A stretch of 55,399 nt of DNA from Verrucomicrobiaceae bacterium (GCA_947466075.1 CANIBP010000045.1:1-55399), one strand, 5' to 3'; counted from the first letter of the stretch, positions 42,747 through 50,907 are shown. The notes: generated by a model from the sequence alone, not told the origin. Numbers and translations: made by a program.

Positions 42747-43037
42747 ATGAACCGCAAATACGAAGCACTCATCGTGCTCGACACCAAAGGCAAAGAAGAA
42801 ACCGTTGACTCACTCGTCAGCACCATCAGCAAGGACATGGAAAAGTCTGGCTTGAAGCTCGAGCAGATCGACAACATGGGCAAACGCAAGTTCCCCTTCA
42901 ACCCACGCCACGTTGAGGCCGGCCATTTCGTGAACATTCAGTTCAGCGGTGAGCCTGCTGCCGTGGACAGCCTGCGCGCCAAGCTCAAGCTCAACGAAAA
43001 CGTCTATCAGCAGTACTACCTGAAGCGCAGCGCCTAG
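42747..43037 (+). CDS. rpsF: 30S ribosomal protein S6
   Basis: 96 residues from MNRKYEALIVLDTKGKEE. The S6 fold is evident: first strand EALIVLDTK, GLKLEQIDNMGKRKFPF, then AGHFVNIQFSG. It ends VYQQYYLKRSA. The usual partners ssb, rpsR and rplI are missing: an integrated element begins inside the last 30 bases. The coding sequence is intact because the element brings the same 27 bases; the duplicate is at 50961-50987. The downstream terminator at 43063 is supplied by the element side. Confidence 0.95.
   Translation: MNRKYEALIVLDTKGKEETVDSLVSTISKDMEKSGLKLEQIDNMGKRKFPFNPRHVEAGHFVNIQFSGEPAAVDSLRAKLKLNENVYQQYYLKRSA
43007..43033 (+). other. attL, 27-bp core in rpsF 3' end
   Basis: TCAGCAGTACTACCTGAAGC continuing to GCAGCGC is identical at 50961-50987; one mismatch and TAGT follow in both. 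Here it is the last codons of rpsF. Within the core lies the site of strand exchange. Confidence 0.88.
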
Positions 43038-43062
43038 TTTACTACTCATAAAATCACACTCA

Positions 43063-43098
43063 AAACCCTGTAAATCAGTGATTTACAGGGTTTTTTGC
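43063..43098 (+). terminator. Strong hairpin terminator behind rpsF
   Basis: CCCTGTAAATC (43066-43076) pairs with GATTTACAGGG (43080-43090), an 11-bp perfect stem with a 3-base loop, followed by six T and preceded by AAAA. Usable in both directions, so it also closes the minus-strand genes of the element. Confidence 0.88.
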
Positions 43099-43163
43099 AT
43101 CTGGATTTGGCGCTCAGAAATTGGCCCAAGTGGCACAAAATAGCATCATTTTGGCCGTAAAAT

Positions 43164-43250
43164 GACACGAGTCATGCCACGAGTAACACCACGATTTCCC
43201 TCGTGAAACAGGACTTCGAGGCTTTCCGGGGAACTCGTGTCCGACTCGTG
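43164..43250. other. Putative arm-type recombinase sites, left cluster
   Basis: Four CACGAGT-type motifs: GACACGAGTC (43164-43173), CACGAGT (43179-43185), and in inverted orientation ACTCGTGTC (43233-43241) and GACTCGTG (43243-43250). The same decamer occurs twice next to attR. Clusters near both ends are the usual arrangement of integrase arm sites; binding is inferred. Confidence 0.55.
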
Positions 43251-43307
43251 CCCGCCATTTTCTCACCAAGCAGAGCTTTTGAAGAGAACCCAAGGCGAAG
43301 TGCCTCG

Positions 43308-44084
43308 CTACGGAATTACCTTCCAGACCCGCAGCGTAGCTTTTTGGTTTTCGAAGGTGAAGACGCCTTCGGCTTTGGCAATGACATCAACGGGGTCGCC
43401 GTCTGCCAGATTCTTCTCGCCGGGAATCCCCTTCACTATCACGTCCCCTTGCACCTCGGTTAGCGCTGGCATTTTGGATTTCTCAGGCAGGAATAGTTTA
43501 TTACTACCTCTGCCATTGCTCGCTGCGTCGTCTAATGGTCTAAAGACAAAAGGTTTTGTGCGTTCGGCTGAGACAACAACGCCGTCGGCGAGCCGCTGAA
43601 AAACTTTCCCTTTCACTCGCTGTGCGCCGTCCGCTTTTAATTGAGTCAGTTCTGCGAACACCTTGGCCCTAGCATGTGCCACGGCATACTCGTTCGGATA
43701 AATTTCCTGAATCGACTTCGGCACAGAATCGAGCGGGATAACAAAAGGGCCTTCGTCCGAGGTCATGGTAGCGCCGTCGAGATCGAGCACCTTCAAATAA
43801 ACATTGTGTCGGGCTTTACCCTCCCACGGAATAGTGGGCCAAGTCTTTTTTGTCGGCTGCGGCAGGGAATCGAGCGGGATAACAAAAGGGCCTTCGTCCG
43901 ATGTCAACGTAGCGGCGGAGATCGTTTGCAGCACGTCGTATTTGAACTCCTTCAATGAAACATTGTGTCGGGTTTTACCCTCCCACTGAATAGTGGGCCA
44001 GGTCTTCTTTGCCAGACTGTCAGCAGAGGCACTCACCGCATGGATAATGAAGATCAAAAGGACTAGCTGAAATGAGTGCCTCAT
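43308..44084 (-). CDS. Secreted cargo protein with two tandem beta modules
   Basis: 258 residues with a signal peptide (MRHSFQLVLLIFIIHAVSASA). Two tandem modules of about 45 residues follow: KKTWPTIQWEGKTRHNVSLK ... TSDEGPFVIPLDSLP and KKTWPTIPWEGKARHNVYLK ... TSDEGPFVIPLDSVP. The pattern resembles the NV-strand-hairpin-IPxxxLP modules found in secreted Verrucomicrobial proteins. The C-terminal 120 residues (VVSAERTKPFVFRPLDDA...) are unassigned. It is the gene nearest attL, where satellites carry accessory genes; function unknown. Confidence 0.72.
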   Translation of the reverse strand: MRHSFQLVLLIFIIHAVSASADSLAKKTWPTIQWEGKTRHNVSLKEFKYDVLQTISAATLTSDEGPFVIPLDSLPQPTKKTWPTIPWEGKARHNVYLKVLDLDGATMTSDEGPFVIPLDSVPKSIQEIYPNEYAVAHARAKVFAELTQLKADGAQRVKGKVFQRLADGVVVSAERTKPFVFRPLDDAASNGRGSNKLFLPEKSKMPALTEVQGDVIVKGIPGEKNLADGDPVDVIAKAEGVFTFENQKATLRVWKVIP

Positions 44085-44905
44085 ACGGAATTTCTTTGAT
44101 TGCTGGGAGAGTAACGCCGCAACTGCAAATTAATCAAGGTCATGCCGCCGGGGGAACTCGTGCCCGTGAAAAGACACGAGTGCCGCCTCCCCCGGTCTGA
44201 CTTTGAAGGCCGGAAGTCTCCCAAATCGGCCTTTCGACTCCCGCCCGACTCCCACGGGTTTTCTTGATCTGCAATGGCTCCGGCCTGTTTGGGAGTCGTG
44301 GGAGGCTTCGCGACCCACCTATTCCCTATTCACTTCCTGCCCTGCTCTCCTTCTCTTGTTCTTCAATCTCCTGTGATGGGTGGAAAAGAAGTCTCCCAAG
44401 TCTCCCAGCGAGCCGCCACGCCTTGATTCTGCGATGAAGTGCCGGGAGTCTGCTGGGAGTCGGTGGGAGACTTCGCGGAAATATGGAAGCCAGACGGAAC
44501 GACTTCCGCGAAAACCCTTCCGTAAGGAATCCGAACGGAAGCACGCAAACATGCTTCCAGACTATAAAACCGAAGACAGACCTGCTTCTAAAAGATTCCT
44601 TACCGGCGGGGGAGGGTGCCAATGGCTTTGTGGCTCCGCCTCTTCGTGTGCCGTAAATCACGGTTCGCAGGGGACAAGTCCCGTCATTTTGTCTCAGGCG
44701 CTTTTGTGGCCTCTCGATCTTTGCGATTCAATGGGACATTCGCAAAAATTTGGAACGCTTCGTGATTCTTCGGCTTCGCGTAACCCAAATGTCCCACTTC
44801 ATCGAATAGATTCCTTGGCTCTTGGTGGTGGACTACTGCCATGGGAGACTTTGAGGCGAACAGAGAAGAAAGGGTGAGCGAGGGATCGCAAATCGTTAAT
44901 GACGG
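44085..44905. other. Non-coding region of the element with GGGAGNC repeats
   Basis: 820 bp without a convincing gene. Its left part (44215-44471) contains about ten copies of GGGAG(T/A/G)C in both orientations, listed separately. Two CACGAGT motifs lie at 44156-44182. The right part contains the palindrome GGGACAAGTCCC (44671-44682) and a 9-bp inverted repeat TGGGACATT / AATGTCCCA (44732-44740, 44788-44796), which could be operators. An origin of replication is the most natural reading for the repeat part. Confidence 0.5.
44215..44471. repeat. Iteron-like GGGAGNC motif array
   Basis: Ten heptamers: AGTCTCCC (44215-44222), GACTCCC (44236-44242, 44247-44253), GGGAGTC (44291-44297), GGGAGGC (44300-44306), AGTCTCCC (44390-44397, 44399-44406), GGGAGTC (44444-44450, 44455-44461), GGGAGAC (44465-44471). 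Two of them extend to a 15-mer, GTGGGAGRCTTCGCG (44298 and 44464). Such clustering close to a primase-helicase pair is typical of replication origins. Confidence 0.6.
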
Positions 44906-45403
44906 TCATGCGGAAAAGTTCGGCGGTTGCGGGCCGCCGGTGAAGGTGCTCCACAGGTCCGGCTGCGGTAGCGGGCGGATGCCGTGCGAGTCTAGGCGGC
45001 GCGCGATGACGCCGCGCTCGTTGTAGTCTTTCAATGGGTGCCAGGCACCGGGGTCCGTCACGCCGCCGTGCATCATGCACACCAAGGTTTCCGGGGGGTG
45101 CTGCTGCTTCACCTCGGCAAAGGTGAGCGGGTCGGAGACGCCGTCCTGTTCCGTCCAGACATGGTAGTAACGGTGTTTAGCGGGGTGACGCAGGCCGTAG
45201 TCCCTGCCCTCTTCCATGTAGGCCGGGTCCGGCTTGCAGCAGGCGGCTAGCAGAACAAAGAGCAGCGGCACGCCGATGAGGAGCCAGGGGCCGCTGGGGC
45301 CGCTAGTCCAGATTTTATGGAGCAGGTTGAAGGCGATGCCCACAGCAGGGACGATGAACACCAGGAAGCAGCCGATGGCGGCGATGATGATGAGGTTTTT
45401 CAT
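44906..45403 (-). CDS. Membrane protein with GYF_2-like C-terminal domain
   Basis: 165 residues from MKNLIIIAAIGCFLVFIVPAV. Two transmembrane segments (about 2-24 and 38-58) are followed by a soluble part whose HVWTEQDGVSDPLTFAEVKQ ... DTLVCMM-like ... GAWHPLKDY pattern resembles the bacterial GYF_2 domain, which binds peptide ligands. The rest is Pro-rich. Resemblance is weak and the function unknown. The frame continues upstream to 45457, but the hydrophobic start points to 45403. Located between the repeat region and the helicase gene. Confidence 0.6.
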   Translation of the reverse strand: MKNLIIIAAIGCFLVFIVPAVGIAFNLLHKIWTSGPSGPWLLIGVPLLFVLLAACCKPDPAYMEEGRDYGLRHPAKHRYYHVWTEQDGVSDPLTFAEVKQQHPPETLVCMMHGGVTDPGAWHPLKDYNERGVIARRLDSHGIRPLPQPDLWSTFTGGPQPPNFSA

Positions 45404-45509
45404 GGGATCAAAGAGTCTTACTTGAAGGCAAAGGGACCGACAATGCCCTTGTCTCAAAAATAGAGTTCCGAAACGGAACGGGTATTCTCATGCATTCATA
45501 GTAAGGCGC

Positions 45510-47054
45510 TCAATCCGTGCGCCACGCTACGCCGCGATAGCCTTGCACGGCATGGCCTGCGTAATCCTCCACGCTGTTCGATTCATCAGCTCCGAACAGT
45601 TCCTTCATCACTTGCGGGAGACGTGCGCCGATGTCGCGATCACTTGGCACGCTCCAACGCCGCTCTTGGCAGTATTTCTTGAATGCTTCGCGAATGTCCT
45701 TTTTCGTGAGCGAGCCGCCTTCTTTTTTCTCGATTCGATCAAGCGCGAACTCTTGCACGGGGTCGGAGCGGTCTAGCATGTCAAGAACACGCCGCCGCTG
45801 TGCGGGATTCAAAGCCAGGCCGCCCGCCGCCAGACAGGCCATAGCAGCGTCCAGCGCACGATTCACGATGCCGGAGCCTTCTTCACGCACGAGAAGCCGC
45901 TCAAAGCCGCGAATGCGTTGAATCGGCTCGTGATGGCGAAACGGCACGAGCACGAGCCGCCGCTCCCATGCGTCACGATCTCCCTGCATCTTGATTTTCA
46001 GCTCGTCATTCGTCGCCACGATCACGTTGAAGGTGCCGTAGAACGTGGGCCGTGCATTGCCCTGCTTCAACTCCGCCTGCATCAAATCGCCGCCCGTGAG
46101 CGCCTTCAAGACTTCAGCACCGGGGGAGAGGAAAAACTTCGGGTTCACATCAGCGCCGAGAAGCAACGTCCGCCCGATGAAGGAGCCGAGTTCAAAACGC
46201 TCGTGCAAGAGATGCGTGCGGAGCTGTGCCGTGTTCTCTTCGCCCACGAGAAGAGCCGCCAGCTTGCCGAACGTGCTCTTCCCGCTCTGTGATGCGCCTT
46301 GCAGAATCAAAATCTTTTGCAGCACGTTGAAGCCGAGAAGGCCAAAGCCGATGAAGGCAAAGAGCAAATCCAAGTCCGCCTGTGCTGTCTCCGGGAAGAG
46401 CGCCGGAAGAAGGAACTCGTTCACCGTGCGGGGGCAGTCCGCTTTCGGGTCGTAGTTCACCGGACAGCGATTGCGCGAGTAGTGCCGCTTGTCGAAGCCC
46501 TCGCGAAATCCGGCCGGTTTTCCATCACGGAGAACAAAGACGCCATTGCCGAATTGAATGAAGCGTTCGCCATGCGTGAAGTCCGAATCACGTCGGAAGG
46601 CTTCGCGGACTTCCGCGACTGCCTTCAATCGAAATACAATTTCGCTGTCGAGTTTCAGCGAGAGCCGTTCCTCCATGTTCAGCGTAGGCGTTTCGTGTGC
46701 GATCTCCTTACGCCTGCTCTCCGCCAGCATGAACTTGTGAACGTGTGACACGAGCACGGCTTCCGTCATCACGCGCCAGAGGCCAGAGGCGGCTTCGTAA
46801 TCGTAGAAGCGCTGTTCCTCCGGCTCCCAGAGCACGCTGTTTTTTTTCTCGTAGAGTCCGGCGAAGAAGGGAGCGCATAATTTCGTGATGCCGGACAGCT
46901 CGCCGTCTGTGCTTCGGTAGAAGGCCGGTTCACCGTGGGCAGTGATGAGGCTTTGGCGGAGTTCGCGCTCCGTGCGTTCGTCCGCTGGATTAGGTTTGCC
47001 GTTTTTCGCGGCTCGCTCCTTCGCGGAGTAGGTGCGTTGTTTGCGTTCACTCAT
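45510..47054 (-). CDS. Phage/plasmid primase-helicase, P4/D5 type (SF3)
   Basis: 514 residues. A D5_N-like region (about 75-235: FYDYEAASGLWR, GVFVLRDGK) precedes an SF3-type AAA+ helicase: Walker A LQGASQSGKSTFG (about 252-264), Walker B-like RTLLLGADVNP (about 298-308) and FNVIVATNDELKIKMQGDRDAWERR (in parts 340-364) with the sensor Asn and the Arg finger. The C-terminus carries a winged-helix-like FKKYCQERRWSVPSD. In P4-type elements it unwinds DNA at the origin. The start at 47054 gives MSERKQRTYSAKER. Three bases separate it from the primase stop. Confidence 0.88.
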   Translation of the reverse strand: MSERKQRTYSAKERAAKNGKPNPADERTERELRQSLITAHGEPAFYRSTDGELSGITKLCAPFFAGLYEKKNSVLWEPEEQRFYDYEAASGLWRVMTEAVLVSHVHKFMLAESRRKEIAHETPTLNMEERLSLKLDSEIVFRLKAVAEVREAFRRDSDFTHGERFIQFGNGVFVLRDGKPAGFREGFDKRHYSRNRCPVNYDPKADCPRTVNEFLLPALFPETAQADLDLLFAFIGFGLLGFNVLQKILILQGASQSGKSTFGKLAALLVGEENTAQLRTHLLHERFELGSFIGRTLLLGADVNPKFFLSPGAEVLKALTGGDLMQAELKQGNARPTFYGTFNVIVATNDELKIKMQGDRDAWERRLVLVPFRHHEPIQRIRGFERLLVREEGSGIVNRALDAAMACLAAGGLALNPAQRRRVLDMLDRSDPVQEFALDRIEKKEGGSLTKKDIREAFKKYCQERRWSVPSDRDIGARLPQVMKELFGADESNSVEDYAGHAVQGYRGVAWRTD

Positions 47055-47057
47055 GGT

Positions 47058-48080
47058 TCAAAAGGCCGCGATGGGAAAAAGTTTTTGGATCTCGTGCGGT
47101 TCCATTTTCAGCACGTCGTTAAGGTCTCCGACTCCTTCGCCGGCGAAGGTCGTGAGTTCGTTCAGGTCGTAGCAGTGCGCGGAGCCGCCCGCCTTCGTGA
47201 GCTGCGTTTCCCAGCGGAGCGCCGCCTCTTCGCCCGCTTTGCTCGTGTCGAGATGCGGGAAAATGCGAACGCGCTTCTTCGCGATCTCTTGAAGCGCTTC
47301 AGAAGGAATCCAGTTCGCCGCGCCGGTCATTGCCACCGCTGCGCATCGCCCGTGCAAATGCTCCGCCGTGATGAAGTGCCAGGCCGCGAGGAAATCGCCG
47401 GAGCCTTCCACGAGAAGCACACTCTCCACCGTGCGGAGGTCTGCCGCGCCGATAGGCCACGAGGCCCACGAGCCGGGAGCCGCGAGCGTTTTTTTCGCGC
47501 CCGCTGGATGTGGGAAAGGCTTCCCGTCCATGCGCCGGAACTGGCAGTTCGACCGCTCCGAATCTGTCACTGCCCACGCTGGAAAGCCGCGCCAGCGAGC
47601 CACGAAGAGCACTCCCAGCGATGCCGCATAGAGCACCGATTCCGGGGAGACGTGCCGCTGTGCTGCGATCTGTGCCGCCTCTTCGCCCGTGGGCGCTCGC
47701 AGTTCAGGCAGGAAGGGCTTTTCACGCGCCGGAGCTGGCGCTTCGATCTGGCGCACTCGTGGGCGTTGCCGTGGCTCGTGTGGCGCTCCCTTCACTCCGG
47801 CGAGTTCGATGAAGAGCCGACACGCCGCTTTGATGTCCATGCCTTCCACCGCTGCGAGCAAGGCTGGAGCGTCGAACACGTCACCAGACTTAAAGCACTT
47901 CGCCAGTTCCTCGCCGCTGGCGCTCTTGAACACGGAAAAGCTCTTCCGCCGGTCATCAGGCCGGAAAGGACAGAAGCACTCACGCGCCGGTTCGTGAGGC
48001 CAGCCACGGAGCCGCCAAAGGTCGGAGAGCGGGAGCTTGTCCTTTGCCCGTGCCAGGGCGCTGTCGGCATCGTGTTTCAT
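47058..48080 (-). CDS. CHC2/Toprim primase-like protein
   Basis: 340 residues from MKHDADSALARAKDKLP. The N-terminal DLWRLRGWPHE...CFCPFRPDDRRKSFSV and KCFKSGDVFDAP resemble the DnaG zinc-ribbon, but only Cys35, Cys37 and Cys62 are present in place of the CHC2 set, so the zinc site may be degenerate. The Toprim part has VLLVEGSGDFLAAWHF and RIFPHLDTSKAG (Asp-x-Asp-like D). Such split primase and helicase pairs are usual in PICI and P4 relatives. The ATG overlaps the stop of the next upstream gene by 4 bp. Confidence 0.8.
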   Translation of the reverse strand: MKHDADSALARAKDKLPLSDLWRLRGWPHEPARECFCPFRPDDRRKSFSVFKSASGEELAKCFKSGDVFDAPALLAAVEGMDIKAACRLFIELAGVKGAPHEPRQRPRVRQIEAPAPAREKPFLPELRAPTGEEAAQIAAQRHVSPESVLYAASLGVLFVARWRGFPAWAVTDSERSNCQFRRMDGKPFPHPAGAKKTLAAPGSWASWPIGAADLRTVESVLLVEGSGDFLAAWHFITAEHLHGRCAAVAMTGAANWIPSEALQEIAKKRVRIFPHLDTSKAGEEAALRWETQLTKAGGSAHCYDLNELTTFAGEGVGDLNDVLKMEPHEIQKLFPIAAF

Positions 48081-48493
48081 GTCAGGCCGGGAAGGGGCGG
48101 AGATGCGTCTCCGGGTTTGGAGCGTGGTTTCCGCCACGGGTTCGCGATCTCGCCACGAGCCAGGTTCACCACGGAGACACATTCGCGGAACTGCTTCGGG
48201 TCGGAAAAATCGAAGCTCCGAATCGGCTTTTTGTGCGCCACGAACCACGTCACGCCATAGCTGGCGAGGTCGAGAGTCCCGCCCTTGGCCTGCTCAAAGC
48301 GCCGCCGAAATTCAGCGAGCGAGGCCGCGCCCACGAGCCGGAGCACGCATTCCGCAGGCTCCCAGCCAGCTCGTAAGCAACGCACGAGGTATTCCACGAC
48401 GTTGTAGGCGCGATCACTCCGGCGATACTCGGGACGCTGGCGATAGCGCTGCATGTAAGCCCGATGGCGAAGCCGCTTTTTCGGAGTGCTCAC
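48077..48493 (-). CDS. Hypothetical basic protein of the element
   Basis: 138 residues, rich in Arg and Lys (KKRLRHRAYMQRYRQRPEYRR at its start, in part), without membrane segments. The mid part (VVEYLVRCLRAGWEPAECVLRLVGA) is helical, and FEQAKGGTLDLASYG follows. It looks like a DNA- or RNA-binding protein, but no family is recognised. 4-bp overlaps with the AlpA-like gene before and the primase gene after fix it in the replication operon. Confidence 0.65.
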   Translation of the reverse strand: MSTPKKRLRHRAYMQRYRQRPEYRRSDRAYNVVEYLVRCLRAGWEPAECVLRLVGAASLAEFRRRFEQAKGGTLDLASYGVTWFVAHKKPIRSFDFSDPKQFRECVSVVNLARGEIANPWRKPRSKPGDASPPLPGLT

Positions 48494-48777
48494 AGATACT
48501 TGGCCTCCCGCGTGAACTGTTTCGCGAGCGCTGCCTCAACAGCAGGCACGGAGTAACGGACGAAACGGTGTCCGATCTTAACGCACGGAATGAGCCGCTT
48601 TGTCCGCATCTTGCGGAGCCACCTCTCGGAGGGTCGAGAGCGGATGTCGGGGAAAAGGGCTTCAAGAAGCCCCGTGTCATCAACCAATCCCGAACGAAGC
48701 ACCGCCTTGTAAGGGAACTCGTCGGGGAGGTTCGTTGTCTGTTTGTTCGTTTGTTGCGCCATAACGAGCGCAACCAT
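48490..48777 (-). CDS. AlpA/excisionase-like HTH protein
   Basis: 95 residues (90 from MAQQTNKQT at 48762). The C-terminal half PSERWLRKMRTKRLIPCVKI followed by GHRFVRYSVPAVEAAL is a MerR-type winged HTH of the AlpA/excisionase class (HTH_17). In P4, AlpA activates int and promotes excision; PICI elements carry AlpA-like regulators at the same place. Here it lies between recombinase and primase genes in the operon. The role is by analogy. Confidence 0.75.
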   Translation of the reverse strand: MVALVMAQQTNKQTTNLPDEFPYKAVLRSGLVDDTGLLEALFPDIRSRPSERWLRKMRTKRLIPCVKIGHRFVRYSVPAVEAALAKQFTREAKYL

Positions 48778-48843
48778 GTCAATTCGTGCCGTCCCAATAA
48801 TGCCGCAGAACTTGCGGCTCTGAATCTCCGGGGATTTCTCCGC

Positions 48844-49566
48844 CTACTTTTTGCCCCGTTGTTTTTTCGGTCTGCCGCTCTTGCCGCGGGGAAGGCCACT
48901 CAAACCGAGGTCGCGCCTTGCATCCCGCAGTTCTTTGTCTCCGCCGCTCCATTTCCACTTCTCCCGAATCGCAGAATCGAGTTCTTTGATGGTCGGAAGG
49001 CGAAGCATCGCAAAAGGCAATGAAGAAGCTCCATATGAATTCCACAAATCCAAAAACACTCGAAGGAGAACAGCCTTCGTGCCGTGTTGGAGTGTCGGCG
49101 CAAATTCATCAAACCTCTCAGGGTAGTATGCAAAACTTGGAGCGCTTCCTTTGGTTATGGGGAAATCCGAGTTCAGTCTCGCAAGCCGCATGAGACGGCT
49201 CTTCGGGTTGGGGCCGGTTAGTATGCTAATCAAACATTGTCCGATATAGCTCTCGTAGTACTTAACAACTTCGTGGAGCGGGTCATCGCTGGGGACGTTG
49301 AAAGGATCTTCAAATTCCTCATAACAACTAACCAGATTGGTTGCGGCACGGTGACACTCGCGAATCACCGGATCACCGGCATCAGATTTGATGCGAACAC
49401 CAATCACAGCCCCCACAACTCTAGAACGCTCGTTACAAGAATCAGTCGAGTCCCATTCCTTTCGGAACTTGCCAAAAGCTCTACACAGGTCTCTCCACTG
49501 TGTGGAGACGGTAATTTCCGCAGTCGAATTGTTATGCTTTTCCTTGCTTGGCTTCTTTGTGCTCAT
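48844..49566 (-). CDS. Hypothetical protein between recombinase and AlpA-like gene
   Basis: 240 residues, no signal peptide. The body is helical (HRAATNLVSCYEEFEDPF, LHEVVKYYESYIGQCLIS) and the C-terminus is basic with GRPKKQRGKK, suggesting nucleic-acid binding. No known family. Its sequence is more AT-rich than its neighbours and its start overlaps the stop of the recombinase gene by 4 bp. It could be an excision accessory factor, a regulator or a defence gene; sequence alone does not decide. Confidence 0.6.
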   Translation of the reverse strand: MSTKKPSKEKHNNSTAEITVSTQWRDLCRAFGKFRKEWDSTDSCNERSRVVGAVIGVRIKSDAGDPVIRECHRAATNLVSCYEEFEDPFNVPSDDPLHEVVKYYESYIGQCLISILTGPNPKSRLMRLARLNSDFPITKGSAPSFAYYPERFDEFAPTLQHGTKAVLLRVFLDLWNSYGASSLPFAMLRLPTIKELDSAIREKWKWSGGDKELRDARRDLGLSGLPRGKSGRPKKQRGKK

Positions 49567-50870
49567 GCGGATTTCTTGAACGGAATGATCTTCGCATTCT
49601 CCACCGTGGGCGGGTTCAACGTCCAGAACTTCTTGGCCTGCTCTCCGCGCTTCTTCGCTGGCGATTCGTAATGCTCTTTGACCATGTGCTCGCTGTTTCC
49701 GCCTTGGCGTGCCGCCTTCGCATAAGAATCAAACTTTGCCACAAAGTAGGTGAAGAAGCTGTGACGGCAAACGTCGGGAGTGAGCTTGTGCCGCTTCCGA
49801 ATGCCCTGCAAACTCCGGCTATTGTTCTTTGGTGGCAGGATTTCACCGGGGAAGGCTTCCAGCCACTTCTTGAGGTTCGGTTGAATCTCGATTGTCCGCT
49901 TCCGCCGGGTTTTCGTCACCTCCGCAGGCAAAACGATCTCCCCGCAATCGAGGTCAATCAATTCGTCCCGCTTCGCATGCCCCGCCAGCTTCACGGCTTC
50001 CGTGGGCCTGAGTCCAGCAAACAGAAGAAGCGCGTAGAACTTCGCGTAAGCGCCCCCTTTGAAAACCGCCACATCAGCAAGAAGCGCCTTCGCCTGCTCA
50101 GGGGAGAGGACGTCCGGCTCCGGGCGCTGCTCCTTCAAAAGCCGCTGTTCAAAGCGGGTCGTATTCGTGACCGGATTCTCAGAACACCAAAGCCGCCCCT
50201 TAGCCGAGCACCAACGGAAGAACGAACTCAGGTTTGAGCGATACCCGTTCCACGTCGAATACTTTGCACGCAGCAAGCCCGTCTTGTTCTTCTGACTATC
50301 GAGGAAGGCTTCCACGTCCCCGCTGGAAATCTCGTGAACCAGACATTCGCGCTCCATGCCCGTCGTCTCCTTCAAGCGTGTCTGCATGAAGTCCCGGAAG
50401 CTCTTCAGTGTGCATCCGAGTTGGTAAATGGAGCGCTCCCTCTTGCCTTCCTTCTCTTTAGAATCGAGGAACTTCTTCCTCGCTTCCGTGAACGTGATCT
50501 CCTTGTCAGGCGCTTTGAAGTGGCGGAGGAAGTAATCAATCACCTCGTCCAGCGAGTAGCGCCCACGGAGCCGCCGGAAGGCCGTCTCCGCCTGTGCGAT
50601 CTGTTCCGGTTCAAGGTCGGTCGAGATGGCATTCCTCAATTCCTTGTCATTTGCGACGCGCTCCACATTCGCCGTCGCGAACGTCCTAGCCTCTTCCACG
50701 TCCTTGAACTTCTTGCGAATGCGGTGGCCGCTTCCGTCCCGGCCTTCCACGAGAAAGAACTGATAGGCGTAACCGTGATCCTCCGCAGTGACTTGCTTCA
50801 GCTTGAGCACTCCGAAATCCTTCAGGAGCTTCGTTTTCCGTTCCTTCTTCGTGCGTTTGGTTCGTGCCAT
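49563..50870 (-). CDS. int: Tyrosine recombinase (integrase)
   Basis: 435 residues from MARTKRTKKERKT. A basic N-terminus (arm-binding), a SAM-like core-binding domain (about 120-240: ITFTEARKKFLDS, FMQTRLKE, YRSNLSSFFRWC) and a catalytic domain: box I Arg in LLLFAGLRPTEAVKLAG (about 280-296), KTRRKRTIEI, box II PDVCRHSFFTYF (about 370-381) and Tyr in HMVKEHYESP (about 398-407). Odd points: the first box-II position is Asp rather than His, and the GH of box III is GN. It is the last gene before attR, as expected for an integrase, and reads away from the att site. Confidence 0.86.
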   Translation of the reverse strand: MARTKRTKKERKTKLLKDFGVLKLKQVTAEDHGYAYQFFLVEGRDGSGHRIRKKFKDVEEARTFATANVERVANDKELRNAISTDLEPEQIAQAETAFRRLRGRYSLDEVIDYFLRHFKAPDKEITFTEARKKFLDSKEKEGKRERSIYQLGCTLKSFRDFMQTRLKETTGMERECLVHEISSGDVEAFLDSQKNKTGLLRAKYSTWNGYRSNLSSFFRWCSAKGRLWCSENPVTNTTRFEQRLLKEQRPEPDVLSPEQAKALLADVAVFKGGAYAKFYALLLFAGLRPTEAVKLAGHAKRDELIDLDCGEIVLPAEVTKTRRKRTIEIQPNLKKWLEAFPGEILPPKNNSRSLQGIRKRHKLTPDVCRHSFFTYFVAKFDSYAKAARQGGNSEHMVKEHYESPAKKRGEQAKKFWTLNPPTVENAKIIPFKKSA

Positions 50871-50907
50871 ATCGTGCCTCTCTATGGCCGGAATAAGCGG
50901 TCGAAAT

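Noticed and set aside
44215..44471. CRISPR array
   Set aside because: The repeats are 7-15 bp, in mixed orientation and irregular spacing, unlike CRISPR repeats; no cas gene is present.
46935..49023. Plus-strand frames of 441 and 328 codons over the primase region
   Set aside because: Arg/Pro/Ser-rich shadows of overlapping operon genes in the minus strand.
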